64,000 bases of DNA from Gorsachius magnificus (lineage: Eukaryota > Chordata > Aves > Pelecaniformes > Ardeidae): assembly GCA_034008185.1 (NCBI GenBank), contig CM067082.1, forward strand, positions 98,513,311 to 98,577,310, given 5' to 3'. Positions 22,630-34,790 of the stretch are shown here, piece after piece. The first letter of the stretch is position 1. Each line of letters opens with the position of its first letter. Made by a program: the position numbers and the translations under genes. Under the pieces are notes generated by a model, which saw nothing but the letters and a program-made list of their open reading frames with translations, was not told the origin of the DNA and ran no database searches.

Positions 22630-22930
22630 TTTCTACTGATGCAGAAGTGCCACAAGCTGCATCATATTGACCCACCAGTATTTTGTCTCCTGGAGCTTTT
22701 TCAGTGTCTGGTACTTTCTCCAAGGAAACGTCAAAAATGGAAGCTCAGTTAGTGCCAGCTGTGGTTATTTCCTTCCCTCAGAGGAGACCTCTATCTCCAA
22801 AGTGACTCAGCTGACACCACCAGCTTCCTGTTGAGAGCCACATTGAGCGGCTTTTGCTCACCTGGCTGGTGGAGGGCTGGATCTGCTGGTCGTGACTGCA
22901 TGTCTGAGACAGACAGTTCTGCCTGGGTTG
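22630..22930 (-). repeat. Decayed copy of the 9718-10042 family segment
   Basis: Aligns along its full length to 9730-10030 in the same orientation, e.g. GACCCACC(A/G)GT, TGACACCA-CAGCTTC and GGATCTGCTGGTC-TGACTGC. It differs by many substitutions and indels, so it is an older copy. In the coding-like phase it keeps SHDQQIQ but is soon frame-shifted. Confidence 0.75.
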
Positions 22931-23759
22931 TCTTCGCTCAGGTAAAACCAGAAATGCTGAAGAAAAACTCTCCAGTCCAGAGCTGCAGCATTCATGGTTG
23001 CCAGCTATGTCTGTTGAGACCATTTTCCCCTTTCTCAGCCCCCCTCTCAACTTTCCACTCCACACTTTCTGCTCTGGTGTTGCTTATTGTTTGCCAGTCT
23101 TCAAAACAGTTTTAACTGACCTCTTTTTGTAAGGCATGATGCTCACTAATGAGGGACTGTAATAATAAAGGGAAATGGTGTATCCTCTGCAAATGCATCA
23201 AGGTGACTGACCCACATAATGTTGATGAACTATTAGCTTGTCACTCTGATGTCCATGTCATTATAAGATGAGTCATGGGGTCTCTTGACAGCTTCATGTT
23301 TGTCAAAATATTTTAGTTGTTGTTCATCTGCATTGCTATGCTGACTAATTTCTTTTTATTAACGCAATATTAAATAGAAACCTGTATTTCTCACATTAGC
23401 TTCTATTTCTATGGAGATTTCTTTTCAGTGTCACTCAGAAAGAAGCATTAGTATTGAAGTTTAATGAAAATGAACAAGTAAAACATGCTCATTACTTTTG
23501 GGATACTTAATAACACAGATGTCTTCTCTTTATCACACTTATTTAGTATAATTACACTGAGTACTTGAGATTTCAAGCTGCTGTTACAGCTTTATTCGTT
23601 AGCCCGAAAGGATTTGATAGACATTAGGTCCTGATACCCATGATGTGACTACACGGTGGCAACTACAGTTTACGCCTGCTCTAACAGAAGAGCACTTGGC
23701 TTATGTACTGGAATTAAATGAATAGAAGCTTTATCTGTATAGCGCATTTATGTGACAAA
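22931..23759. other. No gene recognised
   Basis: AT-rich; nothing supported. Confidence 0.4.
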
Positions 23760-24296
23760 TGCTTGAAGGCTCGACTTCCCTCGACTACCTGTTCAGGAAG
23801 AGCTTTTCTCAAACGAGATCCTCTTCAGATCTGAAGATCTTCTCTTCAGATCTCAAAGTGTCTGTGGCTGTAGTTATGTCTGTGTCGCAGCAGGTATACC
23901 TTTAGAAGGATTGTGGCCCAAGGATAAGTCCACATTGGAGAAGGACACCTCGAAGCATCTGTGGCTGTGGATGAGTCCAGGCTGCAGCAGGTACATCTTG
24001 AAGCATTAGTGGCTGTGCATGTGGTCATGATTGGAGCACCTCAGAGTGTGTTATGAAATACCCCTTTGGTCAGTTTGGGTCAGCTGTCTTGGCTATGTCC
24101 CCTCCCAGCTTCTTGTGCACCTGGCAGAGCTGAGAGCTGAGAAGTTCTTGACTAGTCGACTAGTCTTAGCATTACTTAGCAACAACTAAAACATCAGGGA
24201 GTTATCAACATTCTTCTAGTACTAAATCCAAAACACAGTGCTATGCCAGCTACTATGAAGAAAATTAACTTTATCCCAGCTGAAACCAGGACAACA
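23760..24296 (+). mobile_element. Degenerate avian LTR-like repeat
   Basis: Contains two or three degenerate units of GTGGCTGTGGATGAGTCCA...GCAGCAGGTACA (about 23860-24020), then CCCCTTTGGTCAGTTTGGGTC and CCTCCCAGCTTCTTGTGCAC. It ends with the AAAACATCAGGGAGTTATCAA to GCTGAAACCAGGACA block shared with 10945-11112. I recognise this series from bird ERV LTRs; exact family and ends not resolved. Confidence 0.55.
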
Positions 24297-25977
24297 TTCC
24301 TTATGCATTTGTTTATTTCTTGCAGGGATGAAAGAGAGAGAAAATGGAAATTGTTTCCATTTGAGATTTTCATAGCGATTACACCATGCAGTCCCTGTTG
24401 GGTATATAAGAAATGAGGCTTTGAGAGACACTCGTGTTTTTAGCTCCTGCTGTGCTCCACAGAAACAGCAGTCATTTCTGTTGTTTATAGGGCCACTTTG
24501 GGTCCTCTGAAGAGGACTCCCAGTCTTCAGAAGTATGTGAAAATGAATGTATGTATTTTAGTAGAACAGATTTGAGAAATAAAGGCATCTCTTTGCATTT
24601 CCATTCTACTCCCTTCATGCTTCCCCCACATTATTTTTTTTTTGTTCTAAATGTGATGTGGTATTTATTTCCTTGTGTTGTAACTGCCACTGCTTGTTTT
24701 CTATATTTTAGTAGCATTGCAGAATACCAAGGTGGGGGAGAAGGGGAAGAGAGGTTTCCCTACAGCCATTAAAAACACCCTTGGCATTCCTCTTGGGAAA
24801 ATTCACTTTACCTGTTCTGGTCTCATGCCACGATTTTTCTCCAAAGGCTGTTGTTATTTTATCTTTAGTTTTCTTCAGGTTTCCTGTATAGTCAGTCCCA
24901 TCCTTATTTCTTACCATTCTGCTCAGTTCTTCCTCTCAAAATCATGCAGTAATGGTATATTTGCTTCACTCTCTACTTGCTTCATTTCTTTCTTTTTGTT
25001 AATGCTTTTCTATGGATTCTTGTGGGTGAATGTGTTCATTTCTAATCCGCAGGTTTGTAACCTGGAGTCTTGAGATGGCATGTCTGGATCACTGCATGGG
25101 TGGGGAACTTCCGTTGCTTTCCTTCCACTGACTCTTTCTTCCTGCTTCCTTATCACTGTGACTGGTAGATAATTTGGGATACAAACTGGCAAGACTCTGG
25201 AGTATATGAAAATAACCAACTTGGTGAGCAGAATGAAAAAAAGGGCAAGAGATACCCAGTGATACTTGTGCTTCTTGATAAAATTCCACAATACAACCCA
25301 TGTGTTTGAATGTTTACTCTTCCGTGATGCTCTAAAAAAAAAATCTGTTATTGAAATTAAGATGCAAGACCTGGGAAAGGGCTTCTAAAATTGCATGGCT
25401 GTCTTTCTACTTGTTTGATTTCCACTACTGTGGTATCCAGGCACTCTGCTGTATTTAGTGTGTATTGCAGAGAGGTAGGTGTTCCTGCTAGGAGGTAGGT
25501 GTTTTCATTCCTATTTTACACAGCATTGCTGAGAATAAAGCAATTTGGGTGGGAGAAGCTGCAAAAAATGTTTAAATGACCCTAAAATTCTAGCTTAGAT
25601 TGACACAAAAAAACATGTCAGAACAAGGATTCAGTCTTGGGTTTTGTGTGCCTGGGTTAAGGTCTAAAGTGTTGGATTATCTTTTTCATTGTGATGAAGT
25701 AGCACCATTGTATTAGTGCTGTTGCTTTCACTTTACTGAGACAAGATGTATTAGAGAGGAAGACAGGATATGAGAGTAATGTGGTGAGGGTAATGGGTAG
25801 ACTCAATGTGAACAAGAAAAACAAAATATCCAGTGCTCCATTTCCAGTCAGTTTCAGTAGGCTGCGTTGTTAAATCAGTATGAACTTACTTTTTACTCAC
25901 AAAAACTTGATGTTGAAGTTATGTGAATTTGATCTGAGTCGACTTCGTTGAACAATGTGCTGTGCAACCTGATATAA
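24297..25977. other. No gene recognised
   Basis: AT-rich with short frames on both strands (118 codons plus at 24717-25073). No supporting signals. Confidence 0.4.
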
Positions 25978-26063
25978 TTAATGGTGTCCCTGCTCACTGC
26001 AGAGGGGTTGGACTAGATGACTTCTAAAGGTCCCTTCCAACCCAAAACATTCTATGATTCTAT
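25978..26063 (+). mobile_element. CR1 LINE 3' end
   Basis: Short fragment with the classic tail: GTTGGACTAGATGACTTCT, GGTCCCTTCCAACCC, then ATTCTATGATTCTATGA. Strongly 5'-truncated. Confidence 0.9.
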
Positions 26064-27238
26064 GAAGGACACTGAAGCTTTCACCTGGGAATTTTGGCAT
26101 TTCCTTCTGGTTGTCAGGCTGAAAACACCATGTGAAGAGCTTTCCTTGCAACCTTCTGTCCCATTTCTTTGAATGCAAAACAAAGGGGGAAAGGGTAGAA
26201 AGTTAGCGGTTGGTTGTTTTTTTTTAACTTGGTTAGACTTTGTGTAATTGTTGAGGTCAAAATTTAAATGTTTCATATCGCTTACCTGATCCCTGCTTTT
26301 TGCCAGTGAGATTTCATTTGATCCTGTTCTCATCCCCATAGAAGAAGCTGCTTACTTCTTGTGCTCCTGGCTCAAGCAGTCTTGATCAGTTGTACCAAAA
26401 ATTACTGGAGGGGGGAGGGGAAGAGGAGAAAGGGTCTGCTTATATAAGTCTGTTGTGCTTCTCTTGTATTTTGTTATTTTACTACTGTGATTAATCTTAT
26501 ATAGTTTCTTTTCTAGTCAATACAATGACATTTAATCTATCTTTAGAGAGATGATAGGTTAAGAGCTGTTTCTTCTATGTAACACAAGGAATGCCTCTAG
26601 AATCAGACTTACATGGTTTGAGTGGGTCTGTTGTACCTTTCAGAAAAATCAAGGCTGACCCACCATAGAAATCTTAGCAATGGTTTATACGCAAGTACCC
26701 TCATATTTACTGTTGAACACAGGATAGGTACTTTTGAAAGAATGAGCTAGGTTTTTCCACTACATTGAACAATTGCTGGGAAGAAGACAGAGAAAAGAAA
26801 ATATTACAACACTTTAAAACTGCACGTAGTAAGAGAGTTTTATCTTTTCTTCGTTAAATACATTTTTAAGCTGAGTTTATGCTGCCTCTTGCTTGTCAGC
26901 ACAAGGTGGTGTCAAGACAAAGACGTGTAATGAATTGAGCATAAATGCAGAAATGGGTATTCCTCTAGGCTCCAGCCTGTCATGAGACACATACATTTGC
27001 AGGAAACTATGATTCCTAAATAGAATAGGAATGGGACCGTATGTACACTAACTTAAAAATTACTGAATTGGAGAACTCTGTATGTTAGTAGTTTTAGGGG
27101 CTAAGCTGGAATTGTTGGCTGGGGTAATTACATGCAGGAAGCTTCCAAAAGGCCAGATATGGTGAATTGAAACAAACAGAAGGCTCGTCTAGAGGCAGTA
27201 ATGGTGAGATGTTAGGAAAGTTGCCAAAGCCCGGGTTA
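26064..27238. other. No gene recognised
   Basis: AT-rich; nothing supported. Confidence 0.4.
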
Positions 27239-27810
27239 GAATCATTGGGTTTTGGGTTGGAAGGGACCCCTAGAGGTCACCTAGTCCAACCCCCCTGCAG
27301 TGAGCAGGGACACCGCTAACTAGATCAGGTTGCTCAGAGCCCCATCCAACCTGTTCTTGAATGTTTCCAGGGATGGGGCCTCCACTACCTCTCTGGGTAA
27401 TCTGTTCCAGTGTTTTACCACCCTCGTTGTAAAGAATTTCTTCCTTATATCCAGTCTAAACCTACCCTGGTTCAGTTTAAAACCATTACCCCTTGTCTTG
27501 TCATAGCTGGCCCTACTAAAAAGATTTTCCCCATCTTTCCTATAGGCCCCCTTTAGATACTGAAAGGCCGCAATCAGGTCTCCCTTGCAGCCTTCTCTTC
27601 TCCAGGCTGAAAAAGCCCAACTCTCTCGGCCTGTCCTCATAAGAGAGGTGCTCCAGCCCTCAGATCATTTTAGTAGCCCTCCTCTGGACCCGCTCCAACA
27701 GTTCCATGTCCTTCTTGTGCTGAGGGCTCCAGGTGAAGTCTCACCAGAGCGGAGCAGAGGGGCAGAATCACCTTCCTCAACCTGCTGGCCACAGGTATCA
27801 GAAAAGATAC
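27239..27810 (-). mobile_element. CR1 LINE 3' portion with end of ORF2
   Basis: On the minus strand the end of the CR1 ORF2 protein is readable: a block containing [18 protein letters not shown], then LPREVVEAPSLETFKNRL, ending in the stop before the 3' untranslated tail. The 3' end sits at about 27239 and the element is 5'-truncated near 27810. Its last 180 bp are almost identical to the CR1 at 16748. Upstream frames are broken, so it is inactive. Confidence 0.93.
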
Positions 27811-29432
27811 ATTTGGAGGAAGAAGGTGGGCTCATCTTAGCAATGATTCTGTGAAGAGTGAATTCAAAATGCTGTTTTATATTGTATTTGCCTACACATC
27901 AGACTTCTGACATGATGAACATCTGCAAGTCTAGATGGAGGGTTCAGGAGTAAAATACAGTTTATTCAGCTGAATACAGGCATCCTCTTCGGTCTGTTTT
28001 CAGAAGGTTGATGGTTCTAGTGATTAGATTAGGTGGGAAAAATGCTCTCTTGGTCAAAATGAGCTGGCCTTCCTTACACTGCTGGATAACTTGCAGGCTT
28101 GGGTATGTGGGCTTGAGGGAATCGCCTCCCTCCCCTTCTCAGAGCTGTTACTCATGTCAGTCAGGGGTCTTAAAATGCCACTGAGATAATGGACCACAAG
28201 GGAAGGGCCATGCTGCCCTTGTGGGTGTCATCCTGATGGTCTCCTGCTGTCTTTGTTAGAGCTACATTGGATTAAGTAGTAGAACCTAGCCATGGCGCTG
28301 AAGTGCACCATGCTCTGTGTGTGTGGATATGCATAGTCTGTTTTCCGTCTGGGTTGCTCCAGGGCAGGCCCCGCTGGAGGCAGAGAGGAGAGAGGGGGAC
28401 GCAGCACTGCCACAACACTGGCTGTGAGGCCCCCAGTGTGTTTCCACCCCCACGTTGCTGCTGCATTACAACAGCCTTGTCACTGGGGATTACAGTTCGA
28501 GCCCCATATATCCTACTGTTCACTTGACATGAAAATTACATCCAGTAATTCTCGATGAAGCAGAGGTTACTGGAGTGCAATAGTAAGAGCTGGGTATTAT
28601 GAGTTGTGTAGGTAAGGGTTTACACTTAATGGTTGCTGGTGCTGTCACAGGCTAGATTACCACTCAACTTCTGCTCAAGCACTTCTTTTATTAAAAAAGC
28701 ACAACCAAACAAATCAAACAAAACCCTCAAACATAGCAAGGAGTTAATGTCACCCTGAGAGAGCTGATTCCTTAGTAATGCTGATAAAGTCTGGTCTCTC
28801 TGCAGCTGAGGAGATGGGGACCTGGATCCCCATTCTGTATTTCTAAGAGGATTAAAATCACCTTTGTCCTGCATTTTTCTGTCATGTTCCTGGCTTACGG
28901 AGGAGGTGCAGAGATTTCCTTTAAAATACAGGATCTTCATAATTTTTTCTTGTTTTTCATTAAGATATTTCTGAATGAAGGATTCTTTGCAAAAAAAGTC
29001 CTAGAAAGAGGTGAAAAGATTTATTCTAGGGTTTGTTTTTAATGCTGGGGTCTGCTCCTTGACCCAGGAAAGTCACTTGCATACCCTCCACTCTGTGGAA
29101 GATTGGCTCACCAGCACCATCTCGCTGAGATTGGTGGTTGCCTCATGTTTCTGTGCCTTCTTGTTTGTGTCCATTACTATTTTCAGTTGCATGCTGACAA
29201 GAACTTAAGATCTTTTTGTTGTATCCTCCCTCTTTCTGTACACAGGTGGCACAGCTGAATTTGCAATGAAAATTTTCAATTTTTGTATCATTTCCTTTTT
29301 GTGGGTAGGATAAAATTATGAGTTTATAGCCCTTTCCAGCACTCCCTTTCCTGGCTGGTGTACTGAACTGAAGGAGGCACAGTACATGGAAAAAAAAAAG
29401 GGTTTTTACATAAGGATAATCATGTAATGAAG
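27811..29432. other. No gene recognised
   Basis: Nothing supported beyond short frames. Confidence 0.4.
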
Positions 29433-29560
29433 GAATAATTCAGGCTGGCAGGGACCTCTGTTCGTCCGTCCTCCTATTGAGTGTAGGGCTAATGTCTGAG
29501 TTAGCTCAGGGTCTTGTGCTGCTAGCTTTCACACGTCTCCAAAAATGGACATTCCACAAT
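29433..29560 (-). mobile_element. Old CR1-like fragment
   Basis: The run AGGCTGGCAGGGACCTCTG followed by GTCCTCC resembles the complement of a diverged CR1 3' end. No octamer is preserved. Confidence 0.45.
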
Positions 29561-32500
29561 GGACTCAGTGCTTAACCACTTCCCTGTAAACTGTTTTCCC
29601 TTTGGTTGGAACAAGAACAGTGCATATAAACTGGTCGTGAATAAATTTAGATAGGAAATCGGATGACATCAGTTGTGTTCTGGAACAGTGTCCTGATGGG
29701 TTTGTGAGAGGAGAAAGCGTCCCCTTGAGCCCAAGATGGGTATTTGCCTGATTGTAAAAGTGATATAGCAATCTCTGATAGCAAAGGACTTGACTCAGTG
29801 ACCCATTTCAGATTGGAAAACTTGATGCTTTTAGCAGCGATGAGTGTTGAATTTGCTGCTTGCCCTTGAAATGGTCGTCTTTCTGCTACTCCCTGTATTT
29901 CTACAGAATTGTAACCGCCACACATTTCTTATTATGCCCACCTCTGCTTATATTTCTGTAGTGAATAGGAGTAATCTTTCTCCTTGAATTAATGAAGCTC
30001 TGTCTCTCCTGAGAAATTCAGAAACAGGCTGGGCACAGCAATAGAGCTCATTATCTAATTTGCCAGAGGAGCAGTATTATTCAGTTACTCATTTTGTCCC
30101 TTTTCTGGGTAGAGAGGACATCTCATACTCCAGGTCTGTTAGTGCAGTTGCTTTTTCAGGCAATTAATTCTCAGGCACACATATATAATGAAGTCAATAT
30201 TTTGCCTCAATCATTATTTTTTTCTATATTTATCACATGATCTTTCTTTGCTGCTGCCTTGCACCATTGTATGAATGCTAAAAGTCACTGAAGTCCCTAC
30301 TGAAGTCCACCTGTGTTTTGCTTCTAGATGCTGATGTAAGGTGGAAGCCTAAGGCAGCATTTGGATCATGAATGCGTTTTCACTTGCCCTCTAGTGGTGA
30401 GCACACCAGGTGGGCTGTGAGGGAGTAGACGGAAGCCCCGTGCCCATCATGTGAAACTTGCAGAATGGTGTGGATTTATGGAGACATTTACTTGGGGGAG
30501 AGGGACAGAGTGGAAAGGGCAGCAGCCCCTGTGTTAACATCACTTTCAGGCTGTAAAGCTGCAGTGCCTTGCCCCCATCTGCACCCTTTGCAGAGTGTCT
30601 GGCTCTGCAGTTACGCATGTGTGCGCACATACTATAAAATAACCTTTTACTCAAAGGCCCGTTCTTCGAAGAGAAGATGCTGAATTACTGCTTTAGGTCC
30701 CAAGTAATATGTAATGATTTAATGACCTTATAAGAAACACTGACGCTAGGATGAAGCAGAGATTTCTATTCTCTCCATTACGATCAAGTGTGCATTGTTA
30801 GAGGGAAAGGATTATTTGCTTGTATTGTAGGAAGTGTAGAATTGCATCTAATGAGCTTGTTTGCAATTTACAGTAATGTATCTTGCCACTAAAATCAATG
30901 ATTTTAAATATTAAAGACAGTAATTACACTTTGGGCTGCATTTCATTTAAACTCAATACAATGCAATGATTTTTCTTAGTGTCAAATTGCCATCCATTCA
31001 CTTTCTAAATAGGTTATTGAGTTTTAGGAGGCATGTACCAAAATCAAGTTCTGAGCTGTTTATAATGTGGATATAGTAGTACAAAATATTTCTCAGAAAT
31101 TAGTTTAAAAAAGATGTGATATGTAGTCAATACGCTTTTTACTCTGTCTAAGAGAGCAGTGTATTTGAGAATACACTTTACCAGAAGAGCTGCTTTGCTT
31201 GGTTGCCTAATAAGTTGGGAAACAGACAGGTGAAATGTCTTGAAAATTACCAGATAAACTTAGGCTTTCTAACCAAGTTGTACAAGCCCTGAGGATTCAG
31301 CTGTTCTCAGGGAATTTAAATCTTTGTAGTAGGTGGAATACTCTGGAATATTAAGTCACTTAACTCAAGGGTTTCAGAGCCTTAGGTAGCCGCTTCCTGA
31401 AAATATTCTTGTCTTTATAGGCTCTTACAGAGCCTTCCACAAAAGTACCTAAGTGCTGTTTAACTGTTGTAATTTGCAGGCTTTATCAGCAGGAGGGGAG
31501 GCTGGAGACAAAGTGCAATAGTAAATATCCCACGGGATAATCCCAATTGCCAAGGGCTGTGATGGCTCACTTTCCTCCTGCTTCTCTTTAGGGACAGTTA
31601 ACCATAACCTGGGGTTACATGTTACAGGTATAGATGTTACAGAGGCATGAAAGGCATGATAACAGTTGCCTCTCCTTGTCTAATTTGTTAGTCCCCATAG
31701 CTCAGCCCCAAGGATTTCAGTAGAAACTGGGTGATGAGGGGAACTTTTATAGCTTTTAGACTCATTTCAATAGAAATAGAAGTGGAATTTTTTCTGCCAA
31801 GCGTTCATACTTCATGGCTAAAACTGTTCAGGGTTTTTATTCTGACTTTTCATGGGGAGTTTATCCTGGTTTTGACCAACTCTACCGTTTGCTTTCTCAA
31901 ATCATAAAAGCGGGCTGTTAAAATGTCTGAAAGAAAGGGATCTGTGCTCACGGGATGAAAGAGCAAATGTAGCATTAGGCGTGATGCTGAGAAGATACAG
32001 TGATAAAGGCCTCACGTTCGGGAGTACAACAACAACCCAATACCCACTCTTAGTGGCACAGTACAAAGGAGAACATAATTTCTTAAAACTTGTGTGAAGG
32101 TAACAGGGTAAAAATGCCAACAGAAAGAGAATATGTAAAGAACACGTAACACAACCAGATTGGGAAGCTTTTATCCATTTTTGCTAGTGTTGCTCCCGAG
32201 TCAATCGAATGCCCCTTTGCCACCAGGGGACGTCTTTGAGAGCTTCCTCTCCTGCCTTGCAGCAGGTTACTGCTGTTGTCTTTCCAGTAGTAAACAGGTA
32301 TGGTAATGAATGTTACACCCAATAAAGACTGGTTTCATGTGGTTTTGTGGCCTGTTAGACAGATAAGGCATCGGAAAACATGCAGCCTTTTTTATGTCTT
32401 TGGAGCATTGTCTTGGAATCCCTGAGGTCTAGTAAAGGTTGTGCTAGTACTGAAACCTCTCTCTCAGTCTCTTTCTCTATACAGCTACTACTCGAAACTT

Positions 32501-33216
32501 AGTATAATAAAGATTCCAACTTGGTTGAAATTGCCTAATTGTTTGAAAAGCTATTCAGGGGGATATCATATCATAACATATCACCTGTGTCTGAGCACCC
32601 ATGTTTTAAAAGGAAAATGATAGTATCTTTAATAGACCATGTGGAGAAAAGGCAGAACGTTTGAGAACTGAGTCCTTTTTCAGGTTAATAGTGTGACTCC
32701 TTTTTTTCTTCAGCTCTTCTAGGTGATCCAATCAAATATGCTTCCTCTCACTGTGACCTTTATGTTTTGTAGCCTTAAAGCCTCTTGGCTGCAGGAGCAG
32801 TGATTACACTCAGATTAGTGTAAGAAAATGCATAAATAACATAAAACCATTTTCTGGGACAAAAAGAAGTAAAGGTTTTTACTGCTGGGTGTCCTTCTCA
32901 CTGCTTAGAGGCACCTTCTTGGAACCTAGTTGCTCTGCTAATCAGTATGTGAGGCAGCCTCTGTACGGCTGAGAAGAAGTACTCCCACTCAGTGGGGACA
33001 TTTCATTGCTCTGCCTTTCCAACTTGTCATTACGCTTCCTTACATTCTTCCTTGGTCTTTCTCTCATGGTTATTCTCGTACACAAAATCTGTATTGTTTT
33101 TGATGATCAGAGCTCATAGCTACCTAGAATGGCAGTTTCTGTAAACCCTGCCCTTCAGAGTCCTTGACTGTATATTAGTAAGCTAGGAATATATTTCAAA
33201 TTAGACCTTCCTCCCT
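29561..33216. other. No gene recognised; end of the spacer
   Basis: AT-rich sequence with no supported gene. A slightly CpG-bearing patch at 31900-32260 has a 79-codon minus frame but no convincing splice pair. Confidence 0.4.
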
Positions 33217-33233
33217 CCTGCTTTCCCTACCAG

Positions 33234-33299
33234 TGCATGCTGAGGCAATCTCTGTGGACGTTTCTTCCCAGCCGCGCACTAGCAGAAGGCATTGGCCAG
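33234..33299 (+). CDS. Candidate internal exon (exon a), arm B
   Basis: A C/T-rich tract ending TTTCCCTACCAG is followed by 66 bp and then CAG|GTAAGC, a near-consensus donor. In the phase that joins exon b (two leading bases, one trailing) it reads HAEAISVDVSSQP and is open throughout. Another phase, MLRQSLWTFLPS, is also open. The exon begins only 17 bases inside the duplicon edge, so any upstream exons must differ between the two arms. Not recognised. Confidence 0.4.
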
Positions 33300-33687
33300 G
33301 TAAGCATGTCCCATCCTAGGCGTGGGCTCTGTCACCTTGTGGGAAGGGGGCACGTACCTTCTGATAGGGGTGAGAGCTGGGGATCATCTCGAGAGAATTG
33401 GAGCACCTGATCAAAGTTGCAAAAAGCATGTGGGCACTGTGGTTTTGGAAAGTCTTCCGCGTTCATCCAGTTGAGCTGGGTTTCCAGAGGATGGCAAGAA
33501 ACCACACCTCTGACACTAGCAAGGCTCAATGATCAAGCCCTCCATCTGGAGCTGGAAGTGCTCAGGAGCTAAATGGCTGCAAACCTTTTTGATGGGAGCA
33601 AGACCTCTTCATGTCCCTGTGGATTTCTTTCTTTTCTGTTTTCCCGCCCTGCCCCCCTACTCCCCACCCCCACCCACCTGCCCCCAG

Positions 33688-33831
33688 AGGCCTTTTTAGC
33701 AATGCCTGAGCTGTTTCCCTTGGAAACACCTGCTAAAAGCAAAGAGCCAGAGAAGAAGAGTATTCCACCAGAGCCAAGGTGCATCTGGCCCAAATGTCTG
33801 TCTCCAAAGGGGCCAAGCATAGCTATCTCAA
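33688..33831 (+). CDS. Candidate internal exon (exon b), arm B
   Basis: Preceded by an unusually long pyrimidine tract (about 33625-33685) ending CCCCCAG and followed by CAA|GTGAGA. The 144-bp segment is open in one frame and encodes a peptide starting AFLAMPELFPLETPAK, then a Lys/Glu/Pro-rich stretch and a short Cys-containing end. Its phase (1-1) matches exon a, 388 bp upstream, so the two could be spliced together. The segment is identical in translation in arm A. A truncated piece of this zone appears in the scrambled copy at 45.7 kb. Family unknown; a long pyrimidine tract alone could also be a simple repeat. Confidence 0.45.
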
Positions 33832-34555
33832 GTGAGATGTGCAATGAGCAGTGCAGGTCCAGTTCTGCCAGGGTCCTGGGGGTGCTCATAGGCCTCACTG
33901 GCTGGGACCGGCCTCCGCTGGGACCCTCACCCACACAGTCTCCTGCCAAGGGCCCAGGGGACGGGGTATCTCAGCTCAGCCTGGGGCCTTCAGTCCTTGC
34001 CTGAGCCATGGTGTAGGTGTGCCCGTCTCTGCCCCTCTCTCCTGGATGGGCCTGGCCCCTGCACTGCAGAGAGCTGCTCTCCTGGATGGACCCCTCTGAC
34101 CTAGGTCAAAGCCTGGCATGCAGCGCTGTAGGCGTAACATAGCATCCCTGTTCCCTTCTCTTCTCTTCCGTTCCCTGCCCTCTACCGGGAGATTCTTCTT
34201 TTCCGGAAATGCCAGGGGGGGTTCAGCTCCAGAGCCACGTTCAAGGACACCAATCAGAAAGGTTACAAGTGGAATCAGGATTTTATGAGTAGATTTTATT
34301 TGATGTCGTTTTAGGTGTGTTTGTGTTCTTTTTCTGAATCTGTTGGAGAGCCAGTGCTCACAAGCATTAACACCAGGCGCATATGTAGCCAGGAGCAGGC
34401 TGATGCGTTCTTCAGTTGAGCTTGACAAACCAGCCCTTGCAGTGTGGCAAAGGCAAGGCCCAGAGCCACAGAAAGTAGCAGCAGGACTACAGGCCAAGCA
34501 GTCCCTGTCTCCTGAAGCCTGAGAATCAGGACCAGCCACCCACAAAAGAAGAGGA

Positions 34556-34741
34556 ATCACAGAATGACAGAATGACCAAATGGCAGGGGTTGGGAGGGAC
34601 CTCTGGAGATCATCTAGCCCAACGCCCCTGCTAAAGCAGGTTCACCCAGAGCGGGTTGCACAGACAGGACATGGTCCAGGCGGGTTTTGAATATGTCCAA
34701 AGAAGGAGACTCCACTACGGGTCTACGGTAGCTGTGCTCCC
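34556..34741 (-). mobile_element. CR1 LINE 3' end nested in arm B
   Basis: Mirror of the CR1 at 6885-7070, with the complement of the octamer-like tail (GAATCACAGAATGACAGAATG) at its 3' end. Shared by both arms. Confidence 0.85.
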
Positions 34742-34790
34742 CTGCTAGAACCTCCAAACAAGCTCAAGAAGAAGAAGGAGGAGGAGAAGA

